NCBI RefSeq assembly: GCF_026898115.1
Contig: NZ_CP114036.1
Coordinates: 7,062,001 to 7,126,000 of the forward strand
Length of the DNA stretch: 64,000 nucleotides
Reading direction: 5' to 3'
Origin: Streptomyces sp. S465
Lineage (GTDB): Bacteria; Actinomycetota; Actinomycetes; Streptomycetales; Streptomycetaceae
Each line of letters opens with the position of its first letter. The stretch's first letter is position 1. The translations under genes and the position numbers were made by a program. The notes under the pieces are model-generated. The model was not told the origin of the DNA. It saw only the letters and a list, made by a program, of their open reading frames with translations, and did not search any database. Shown here one piece after another: positions 57,299-64,000 of the stretch.

Positions 57299-59908
57299 TC
57301 AGGTACGGACCAGTAGCGCCACCGGCAGCCGGGACAGCAGCCCGGCCAGGGCGGTGGGGCCCTCGGCCGTCCGCCCGGTCAGCAGGTCCCGCCAGCCGCC
57401 CGGCGGCAGCGGCAGCCGGGTGGCGCCCCAGCCGCCCGCCTCCGCCAGCCGCCGCGACAGCCGTGTGACGACCGTGACCGCCCCGCCCTCGCCCCCGGCG
57501 CCGGTCCGTACGAAGGCCGTACAGTGCGCCGCCGCCGGCCCCTCGGCGGCCAGCGGCGCATAGCCGCTCCCCGGGCCGAACCACCCCGGACGCTCCCGGC
57601 GCAGCCGCAGCGCGGCCCTGGTCAGCAGGAGTTTCTCGGCGGACAGGCCCGACACCTTCGGCTCGCCGTCCAGCGTGGGCGGGCGGCGGTTGTCCGGGTC
57701 GACCAGGGCGGTATAGACGTGTTCGGTGCCCATGTAGAGGTCGGGGACGCCCGGCATGGTGAGGTGCAGCAGGGCGGCGCCGAGCGTGTTGGCCCTGGCC
57801 GGTCCGTCCAGCTGGGCGCCGATCGCCGCCCACACCGACGGGTCGGCCGCGCACGGGCCGGCCGCCAGGAAGGCGGTCACCTCCTCCTCGTACGCCGCGT
57901 TCCGCTCCGTCCAGGTCGTCCGCAGCCCCGCCTCGCGCACCCCCTTGAGCACGGCGGGGACCAGCCGTTCGGCATCCCCGTGGCCCAGGGCGAGCGCGGT
58001 CTGCCAGGCCGTCCAGGCCAGCTGCGGATCGGGGGCGGGGGCCGACCGGGTCAGCTCCTCCACCATCCGGCCCCACCAGGCCGGGCATTCGGTGAGCGCC
58101 GCGACGCGGGCCCGCGCGTCCGCGCTGCGCTTGGTGTCATGCGTGGACAGCACCGTGCCGGTGGCGGGCCAGTCACGCAGCAGCCGGGCGGCGAAGGCGT
58201 GGAACTCCTCGGGGGGCACGGCCGGCCGCCCCGGATCGCCGCCCACCTCCCCGGCCGACAGCAGCGGGGGGTAGCGGTAGAAGGCGGTGTCCTCGACCGA
58301 CTTGGCGCGCAGCGCGGCCGCCGTCTGGGCGAACCGGGCGCAGAAATCGCGCTGGTCAGGGCCGTCCCCGAGGACGCCCAGCGCCGCGTCCCGCACGACG
58401 AACACCACCCGCGCCTCCTGCGGCACCGTGAACGCCTCCCGGGCGTCCGCCGCCGAGCGCAGCATCACCGCGTCGGCGTCCGACGCGGGCCGCGTGTCCG
58501 TGTCCACGGACGCGTACGGACGGTAGACCGGCAGCCGCACCAGCAGCTCCTGGATCGCCGTGCGCAGCGCCCAGGGCGCGTGGTCGCGCAGCCGGGGGTC
58601 GGCCGCGCAGATGCGGGAGGCGGTGCGGGTCAGCCGCGCCACCTCGGCGGCCAGCTCATGCGTGACCACCTCGCGGGCGGCCCGGCGCACCGTGGCGGCC
58701 CAGTCGCCGCCCAGGTCGGCCGGGGGAGCGGCGAAGTCGCGGTAGAGGGCGGTGAGCTTCGCCAGCCCGTCCGGGTCGACGAAGAGCCCGTCGATGTGGT
58801 GCAGCGCGTCGTAGCCGGTGGTCCCGGCGACCGGCCAGGCCGGGGGCAGCGGCTCGTCCCGGGCCAGGATCTTCTCGACCACCGTCCACCGGCCGCCCCC
58901 GCCCCGGCCTCCCGGCGCGCTCCACCGGCCGCCCCCACCCGCACCGTCCCTCCCACCTGCACTGTTCTCCGTGGCCGTCCCGTCTCCTGGGGCTGTCCCT
59001 TCCGCCGTGGCTGTCCCGTCTGCCGTGGCTGTCCCGTCTGCCGTGGCTGTCTCGTCCCCTCCGGCCGTCCCGTCCTCTGCGTCCGTCCCTTCTCCCGTGG
59101 CCGCTCCGTCCGCCGTGGCCGTCCGCACCGCCCGGTCGAGCCGCCGCAGATAGCCCTCCGGATCGGCGAGCCCGTCCGGGTGGTCGATCCGCAGCCCCTC
59201 CACGACCCCGTCCCGCACCAGGTTCAGCAGCGTGGCGTGGGTGGCGTCGAAGACCTCCGGGTCCTCCACCCGCACCGCGATCAGCTCGGAGATGGTGAAG
59301 AAGCGCCGGTAGTTGAGCTCGGTGCGGGCCAGCCGCCACCAGCCGAGCCGGTACCACTGGGCGTCCAGCAGTTCGGCGAGCGGCAGTCCCTCGGTGCCGG
59401 GCCGCAGCGGGAACGCGTGGTCCCAGTAGCGCAGCGTCCCGTCCTCGACGCGCAGCCGCTCCCACTCCTCGCCGAGCGGCCCGCCGAGCACCGGCAGCAG
59501 CACCTTGCCGCCGTGGGCCTGCCAGTCGATGTCGAACCAGCGCGCGTAACGCGACCGGGGTCCCTCTCGCAGCACCTCCCACAGCGGGGTGTTGAGCCGC
59601 TCGGGGGCGGGTGCGGCCATATGGTTCGGGACGATGTCGACGATCAGCCCGAGGCCGTGCGCCCGCGCCGTACGGGCGAGGGAACGCAGCCCCGCCTCGC
59701 CGCCCAGTTCGGCCCGGACGGCGGAGTGGTCCACCACGTCATAGCCGTGGGTGGAGCCGGGCACCGCCTCCAGCACGGGGGACAGATGCAGATGGGAGAC
59801 GCCGAGCGAGGCCAGATACGGCACCGCGCGCTCCGCGGCCGCGAACGGGAAGGCGGGCTGGAGCTGGAGGCGATAGGTGGCGGTGGGTACGCCGGGGTCA
59901 GCCGTCAT
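57299..59908 (-). CDS. treY: malto-oligosyltrehalose synthase
   Basis: An 869-residue GH13 enzyme that turns the reducing-end alpha-1,4 bond of maltodextrin into an alpha-1,1 bond. ATYRLQLQPAFPFAAAERAV, HLHLSPVLEAVPGSTHGYDV, LGLIVDIVPNHMA, nucleophile region VVEGLRIDHPDGLADPEGYL, later VEKILARDEPLPPAWPVAGT, STHDTKRSADARARVAALTE and MPGVPDLYMGTEHVYTALVD are all typical. Between DGLADPEGYLRRLDRAVRTA and the VEKIL motif is a 60-70-residue Thr/Ala/Gly/Asp repeat insertion. ATG 59908 is favoured by homology; ATG 59926 is possible. The order is glgX, treY, LPMO, GNAT, treZ. Confidence 0.92.
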   Translation of the reverse strand: MTADPGVPTATYRLQLQPAFPFAAAERAVPYLASLGVSHLHLSPVLEAVPGSTHGYDVVDHSAVRAELGGEAGLRSLARTARAHGLGLIVDIVPNHMAAPAPERLNTPLWEVLREGPRSRYARWFDIDWQAHGGKVLLPVLGGPLGEEWERLRVEDGTLRYWDHAFPLRPGTEGLPLAELLDAQWYRLGWWRLARTELNYRRFFTISELIAVRVEDPEVFDATHATLLNLVRDGVVEGLRIDHPDGLADPEGYLRRLDRAVRTATADGAATGEGTDAEDGTAGGDETATADGTATADGTATAEGTAPGDGTATENSAGGRDGAGGGGRWSAPGGRGGGGRWTVVEKILARDEPLPPAWPVAGTTGYDALHHIDGLFVDPDGLAKLTALYRDFAAPPADLGGDWAATVRRAAREVVTHELAAEVARLTRTASRICAADPRLRDHAPWALRTAIQELLVRLPVYRPYASVDTDTRPASDADAVMLRSAADAREAFTVPQEARVVFVVRDAALGVLGDGPDQRDFCARFAQTAAALRAKSVEDTAFYRYPPLLSAGEVGGDPGRPAVPPEEFHAFAARLLRDWPATGTVLSTHDTKRSADARARVAALTECPAWWGRMVEELTRSAPAPDPQLAWTAWQTALALGHGDAERLVPAVLKGVREAGLRTTWTERNAAYEEEVTAFLAAGPCAADPSVWAAIGAQLDGPARANTLGAALLHLTMPGVPDLYMGTEHVYTALVDPDNRRPPTLDGEPKVSGLSAEKLLLTRAALRLRRERPGWFGPGSGYAPLAAEGPAAAHCTAFVRTGAGGEGGAVTVVTRLSRRLAEAGGWGATRLPLPPGGWRDLLTGRTAEGPTALAGLLSRLPVALLVRT
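58975..59115 (-). repeat. 18-bp tandem repeats inside treY
   Basis: Plus-strand units of GCTGTCCCGTCTGCCGTG type are repeated about seven times with variation, coding DGTATA-like hexapeptides inserted between two conserved blocks of treY. Confidence 0.8.
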
Positions 59909-60035
59909 ATGAACGTACGTACCCATCAGGGGCGCCCCGTGCGAGGCCCGCGCACCCGAACGGACGCGATCGGGCCCCCTGGCGGACGCGATCGGCCCGC
60001 TGGCGGATTCCAGGGCCTGGGGGCCGCTACGGGCC

Positions 60036-62180
60036 CTAGGCGGGCCGCTGAAGCACCATCAGGCTGCGGTCCACCAGGGTCAGCCGGTCGCCCGCCGCCA
60101 CCTTCGCGCCGCCGCCCGGCTCCACGCCCTCCGGCACCGCCGTGTCCACGATGACCTGCCACTGCTTGCCGTGGTCGATGGGTACGACGAAGTCCAGCGG
60201 CTCGTGGTGCGCGTTGAACAGCAGCAGGAACGAGTCATCGGTGATCCGCTCACCGCGCGCCCCCGGTTCGGAGATCGCGCTGCCGTTGAGGAACACCGCG
60301 AGGGACTTGGCATGGGCCGCCTGCCAGTCGCGCGGGGTCATCTCCTCGCCCTCATGGGTGAACCAGGCGATGTCCGACAGCTCGTCATGGGTGCCCTCGA
60401 CCGGCCGTCCGTGGAAGAAGCGGCGGCGCCGGAAGACCGGGTGGTCGCGGCGCAGCCACACCAGCGAACGGGTGAAGCGCAGCAGCTCCAGCGCCCAGCG
60501 GTCCTCCCACTCGCCGTCCTGTCCCTTGGCGTGGTCCGGCCAGCGCACCCAGGACACCTCGTTGTCCTGGCAGTACGCGTTGTTGTTGCCGCCCTGGGTG
60601 CGCGCGAACTCGTCGCCGTGGCTGAGCATCGGCACGCCCTGGGAGAGCATCAGGGTGGCGATGAAGTTGCGCATCTGGCGCTCGCGCAGCGTGCGCACCG
60701 CCGGATCGTCGGTCTCGCCCTCGACCCCGCAGTTCCAGGACCGGTTGTAGTTCTCGCCGTCCTGGTTGGCCTCGCCGTTGGCCTCGTTGTGCTTCTCGTC
60801 GTAACTCACCAGGTCGCGCAGGGTGAAGCCGTCATGGCAGGTGACGAAGTTGACCGAGGCCAGCGGGCGCCGCCCGTCGCCCTGGTAGAGGTCGGAGGAG
60901 CCGGTCAGCCGGGAGGCGAACTCGGCCAGCGTCCTCGGCTCACCGCGCCACAGATCGCGCACGGTGTCCCGGAACTTGCCGTTCCATTCCGTCCACAGGG
61001 GCGGGAAGTTGCCGACCTGATAGCCGCCCTCACCGACGTCCCAGGGCTCGGCGATCAGCTTCACCTGACTCACCACCGGGTCCTGCTGGACCAGGTCGAA
61101 GAACGACGACAGCCGGTCCACCTCGTGGAACTGCCGGGCCAGCGTCGCCGCCAGATCGAAGCGGAAGCCGTCCACATGCATCTCGGTCACCCAGTAGCGC
61201 AGCGAGTCCATGATCAGCTGGAGCACGTGCGGGGAGCGCATCAGCAGCGAGTTCCCGGTGCCGGTGGTGTCCATGTAGTACCGGCGGTCCTCGGTCAGCC
61301 GGTAGTACGAGGCGTTGTCCAGGCCCCGGAAGGAGAGCGTGGGGCCCAGGTGGTTGCCCTCGGCGGTGTGGTTGTAGACCACGTCCAGGATGACCTCGAT
61401 GCCCGCCTGGTGCAGTGCCCGGACGGCCGATTTGAACTCCAGCACCTGCTGGCCCCGGTCGCCCCAGGAGGCGTAGGCGTTGTGCGGGGCGAAGAAGCCG
61501 ATGGTGTTGTAGCCCCAGTAGTTGGCCAGCCCCGCGTCGGCCAGCCGGTGGTCGTGGACGAACTGGTGGACGGGCATCAGCTCCAGCGTGGTGACGCCCA
61601 GCTCCGTCAGATGTTCGATGATCGCGGGGTGGGCGAGCGCCGCGTACGTCCCGCGCAGCTCCTCCGGCAGCCGCGGATGGCGCATGGTCAGCCCCTTGAC
61701 ATGGGCCTCGTAGATGACCGTGCGGTGGTAGTCGGTGCGCGGTGGGCGGTCGTCGCCCCAGTCGAAGTACGGATTGACCACGACCGACGCCATGGTGTGC
61801 GGGGCGGAGTCGAGGTCGTTGCGCTTCTCCGGCCGTCCGAAGTGGTAGCCGTAGACCTCCTCGCCCCAGCGGACCTGCCCGCTGATCGCCTTGGCGTACG
61901 GGTCCAGCAGCAGCTTGGCGGAATTGCAGCGGTGGCCGGACTCCGGCTCGTACGGGCCGTGGACCCGGAAGCCGTAGCGCTGCCCCGGCATGACCCCCGG
62001 CAGATAGGCGTGGCGCACGAACGCGTCGGACTCCCGCAGCTCGACCGCCGTCTCCGAGCCGTCGTCGTGCAGGAGGCACAGCTCGATGCGGACAGCGGCC
62101 TCGGAGAACACCGCGAAGTTGGTTCCGGCGCCGTCGTAGGTGGCGCCAAGGGGGTAAGCCTGTCCCGGCCAGACCTGCAT
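60036..62180 (-). CDS. glgX: glycogen debranching enzyme GlgX/TreX
   Basis: A 714-residue isoamylase-type GH13 enzyme that removes alpha-1,6 branches. A CBM48-like start (GQAYPLGATYDGAGTNFAVF) precedes the barrel: IYEAHVKGLTMRHPRLPEEL, VILDVVYNHTAEGNHLGPTL, nucleophile Asp in VDGFRFDLAATLAR, acid/base Glu in VKLIAEPWDVGEGGYQVG, and transition-state Asp in NFVTCHDGFTLRDLVSYD. GDEFARTQGGNNNAYCQDNE is highly conserved. GGAAGAG precedes ATG 62180. With treY and treZ it forms a route from glycogen to trehalose, so TreX is an equally good name. The spacer to treY has two 22-bp copies of GGACGCGATCGGG-type sequence. Confidence 0.93.
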   Translation of the reverse strand: MQVWPGQAYPLGATYDGAGTNFAVFSEAAVRIELCLLHDDGSETAVELRESDAFVRHAYLPGVMPGQRYGFRVHGPYEPESGHRCNSAKLLLDPYAKAISGQVRWGEEVYGYHFGRPEKRNDLDSAPHTMASVVVNPYFDWGDDRPPRTDYHRTVIYEAHVKGLTMRHPRLPEELRGTYAALAHPAIIEHLTELGVTTLELMPVHQFVHDHRLADAGLANYWGYNTIGFFAPHNAYASWGDRGQQVLEFKSAVRALHQAGIEVILDVVYNHTAEGNHLGPTLSFRGLDNASYYRLTEDRRYYMDTTGTGNSLLMRSPHVLQLIMDSLRYWVTEMHVDGFRFDLAATLARQFHEVDRLSSFFDLVQQDPVVSQVKLIAEPWDVGEGGYQVGNFPPLWTEWNGKFRDTVRDLWRGEPRTLAEFASRLTGSSDLYQGDGRRPLASVNFVTCHDGFTLRDLVSYDEKHNEANGEANQDGENYNRSWNCGVEGETDDPAVRTLRERQMRNFIATLMLSQGVPMLSHGDEFARTQGGNNNAYCQDNEVSWVRWPDHAKGQDGEWEDRWALELLRFTRSLVWLRRDHPVFRRRRFFHGRPVEGTHDELSDIAWFTHEGEEMTPRDWQAAHAKSLAVFLNGSAISEPGARGERITDDSFLLLFNAHHEPLDFVVPIDHGKQWQVIVDTAVPEGVEPGGGAKVAAGDRLTLVDRSLMVLQRPA

Positions 62181-62413
62181 ACGTCGACTCTTCCACTTCT
62201 TCTTCGGGGGCCGCGAGCACCCCAGGCACCGGACGGAACCCGATCGACCCTGCATCCTTTCCCAACTGGCCCCGACCATCCGGGCTTTCAACAGAATTTC
62301 CTCACAAGGGAGGCAACCTACGGCCATATCGGTTCGTCCTACCGGGTGACCTGACGCATACGCGTATCCCGCTATGCGGTCCGATGTGGTGACAGGGGGG
62401 ATTGGGGGAGGAT

Positions 62414-63217
62414 GTGCGCACATTGATCCACCGCCACCTGGGCAAGGTGATGGCCGGTGCGGCCGTGGCGGTCACCGCCACGGCGATCATGATCGGGGTG
62501 ACGCTCCCGGGCAGCGCGTCCGGCGAGGAAAGCCCCGGCGGGGGACCGCAGGGCTCGGCGGCGGAGCAGGGCCAGGCGGCCCGGCAGCTGCCCGGTGTGG
62601 TGGAGTCCGCGCCCGAGCAGGGGAAGACGGGCACCGGCCGCGATCCGCTGACCGACGATGAGATCAAGCGCGCCCAGACCCTCGCGGTCAGCCGCGACTT
62701 CCGCAAGAGCAGCGAGGACGTCAAGGGCTCACAGGGCCCCGAGCGGCTCTCCACCGACCTCGCGGAGCTCGGCCCCGACGAGGTGGGCGCCGCCGACGCG
62801 CCGCGGCGCGCCGAGGTGACGTACTACGACTACCGGGACGACACCTACGTCACCAAGACGGTCGACCTCCGCGGCGGCAAGGTCACCGGCACCGACACCC
62901 AGCACGGTGTCCAGCCGCCGCCCAACCGCGACGAGGCGAGGGAGGCGGCCCGGCTGCTGATCGCCGACAAGCTGGGCGCGGGGCTGAAGAAGGACTTCAA
63001 GGACGCCACCGGCAAGACGCTGACCAGCCCGGACCAGCTGACCGTCACCGGTTTCGTCTACCGCGCGGGCGAGGGCAACCCCGGTCCGGCCTCGGTCCAG
63101 GACTGTGGCGAACACCGCTGCGTACGGCTGTTCACCCGGGTGACGAACGGCCCCTGGATCGACACCCGGCAGCTGGTGATCGACCTCAGCGCCCACAAGG
63201 TGGCCGAGCTCAGCTGA
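62414..63217 (+). CDS. exported tyramine-oxidase subunit B-like protein
   Basis: A 267-residue secreted protein. The N-terminus HRHLGKVMAGAAVAVTATAIMIGVTLPGSASG is a signal peptide of ordinary type. The mature domain has DDEIKRAQTLAVSRDFRKSS, EVTYYDYRDDTYVTKTVDLR, VTGTDTQHGVQPPPNRDEAR and a C-terminal Cys pair (DCGEHRCVRLF). It resembles the small protein commonly found just before secreted copper amine oxidases, and that gene follows 43 bases later. GTG 62414 has GGGGGAGGAT directly upstream. It may assist export or maturation of the oxidase; this is inference. Confidence 0.75.
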   Translation: MRTLIHRHLGKVMAGAAVAVTATAIMIGVTLPGSASGEESPGGGPQGSAAEQGQAARQLPGVVESAPEQGKTGTGRDPLTDDEIKRAQTLAVSRDFRKSSEDVKGSQGPERLSTDLAELGPDEVGAADAPRRAEVTYYDYRDDTYVTKTVDLRGGKVTGTDTQHGVQPPPNRDEAREAARLLIADKLGAGLKKDFKDATGKTLTSPDQLTVTGFVYRAGEGNPGPASVQDCGEHRCVRLFTRVTNGPWIDTRQLVIDLSAHKVAELS

Positions 63218-63260
63218 AGCCTCCGCTCCCACGCCCCACCCTCATCACAGGAGTCTCCCC

Positions 63261-64000
63261 ATGCCTGCAAACAGGCTCCGCCGCGCCCGTGCCCGGGTCG
63301 TGGCGGCCATCGGCGTCCCGGCGCTGCTCGGCACCGTGGCGGTCGCCGCCGGGCCGGTCGGCGCGGCCCAGGCGGCCCCGCCGGCCTCGGCCTCGGCCGC
63401 GGCGGACTGCAGCGCCCCGTACCGCATCGAGCAGCAGCTGGACGGCGGCACCACCTGGCGGATGTGCTGGCACTACGAGAGCAAGGCCGGGCTGGTGCTC
63501 GACGACATCTCCTATCAGCCCAAGGGCGAAAGCGCCCCGATCAAGGTGCTGACCTCGGCCAAGCTCGCCCAGATCCATGTGCCGTACGACGACGGCAGCA
63601 ATGAGTACGACGACCTCACCGGCCAGGGCTTCGCCCAGGGGCTCCAGCAGCTGGACCCGGCCGAGTGCCCCGGCGGCACGATCAAGACCGTACGGGTGCC
63701 CGACGCCTGGGACCCCGATCACCCGGATGTGAAGGGTCTGTGTGCGACCACCCGGGCCCGTGGTCACGCCTACCGCATGGGCGACGGGGAGAAGGTCTAC
63801 CAGCTCCAGGGCAAGGACCTGCTGCTCTACACCGTCAACCAAACCGGCTGGTACGAGTACATCACCGAGTGGCGGTTCGCCGGTGACGGCACCATGACCA
63901 TGCAGGTCGGCGCCACCGGTACGCTCTCCCCGATGGACTACGACGCGGGCGACGGCCGCGGCTGGCCCATCGGCAAGGGCGCCAAGGACTACGCCACCAG
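63261..64000 (+). CDS. secreted copper amine oxidase-like protein (3' end outside window)
   Basis: The gene opens with ATG 63261 after CAGGAGTCTCCCC and is open to the end of the window (about 246 residues seen). A signal peptide (AIGVPALLGTVAVAAGPVGA, then AQAAPPASA) leads into DCSAPYRIEQQLDGGTTWRM, CWHYESKAGLVLDDISYQPK, LAQIHVPYDDGSNEYDD, a Cys-containing loop and YEYITEWRFAGDGTMTMQVG. The GLVLDDIxY and EYITEWRF segments are those of copper-dependent primary amine oxidases. The topaquinone Tyr and copper His would lie beyond the window, so activity cannot be judged. Confidence 0.75.
   Translation, partial: MPANRLRRARARVVAAIGVPALLGTVAVAAGPVGAAQAAPPASASAAADCSAPYRIEQQLDGGTTWRMCWHYESKAGLVLDDISYQPKGESAPIKVLTSAKLAQIHVPYDDGSNEYDDLTGQGFAQGLQQLDPAECPGGTIKTVRVPDAWDPDHPDVKGLCATTRARGHAYRMGDGEKVYQLQGKDLLLYTVNQTGWYEYITEWRFAGDGTMTMQVGATGTLSPMDYDAGDGRGWPIGKGAKDYAT

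Noticed and set aside
1..64000. tRNA or rRNA genes
   Set aside because: No cloverleaf with T-loop consensus and no rRNA signature was noticed by eye; a covariance-model scan would settle it.

Overview
The window is chromosomal DNA from a Streptomyces or a very close relative. It is very GC-rich, codons strongly prefer G/C in third position, and GTG starts and 4-base start/stop overlaps are common. It carries the sporulation regulator whiI, a mycothiol-era actinobacterial heme route (hemE, hemY, hemQ), a perfect CebR-type operator and a trehalose pathway fed by glycogen. From memory, the order fadBA - RNase D-like - whiI - DUF3000 - hemE ... hemY - hemQ ... DUF692 ... murC - msrB matches the SCO6026 to SCO6061 part of S. 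coelicolor; this was not checked by alignment.

Region by region. 1-9.4 kb: fatty-acid beta-oxidation pair, RNase D-like nuclease, whiI with a sigma-WhiG-like promoter, DUF3000, hemE and a CoA-disulfide-reductase-like flavoprotein. 9.4-15.3 kb: an aromatic-acid block (MFS transporter, IclR regulator overlapping pobA, and a divergent tandem-IclR fusion regulator). 15.7-19.9 kb: hemY-hemQ, then a secreted alpha/beta hydrolase. 19.9-23.6 kb: a DUF692 (MNIO) oxidase fused to a partner-like domain, overlapping a membrane protein that ends in 63 residues of almost pure Gly/Cys/Ser with nine Cys, plus a tail-less paralogue. This is my best candidate for an under-described modification system. 23.9-30.9 kb: envelope genes (a class A PBP with degenerate transpeptidase motifs, a polysaccharide-deacetylase-like protein, a GT-C-like membrane protein, and a b-type-cytochrome/molybdopterin oxidoreductase with a membrane partner).

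30.9-36 kb: an operon GT2 - TIGR04282 - methyltransferase running into a multiply frameshifted GT-C pseudogene, divergent from an OmpR/histidine-kinase pair. 36-40.2 kb: a decayed mobile island, with a Tn554-type recombinase tail, a frameshifted DUF6262 gene, a TOPRIM-like gene split into two remnants around a lone GT1 glycosyltransferase, a headless arsC and an intact arsN-type acetyltransferase. 40.2-46 kb: epimerase, methyltransferase, SDR, lipoprotein, a peptidyl-tRNA-hydrolase-domain protein and small genes.

46-52.8 kb: a Tat-exported PhoX/DUF839 protein, a 31-bp tandem array, zapE, a RibD-like reductase, a small conserved protein, murC and msrB. 52.9-62.2 kb, mostly minus strand: glgX, treY, a cellulose-type LPMO under a CebR box, a GNAT with a possible leader peptide, and treZ. 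GlgX/TreX trims glycogen, TreY isomerises the reducing end and TreZ releases trehalose. 62.4-64 kb: a tyramine-oxidase-subunit-B-like protein and the 5' part of a secreted copper-amine-oxidase-like gene cut by the window end.

A theme across the window is short tandem duplication. Several genes carry in-frame repeats, and at least four have their stop codon inside a tandem repeat that continues beyond the gene. No rRNA, tRNA, CRISPR array or intact insertion sequence was seen.
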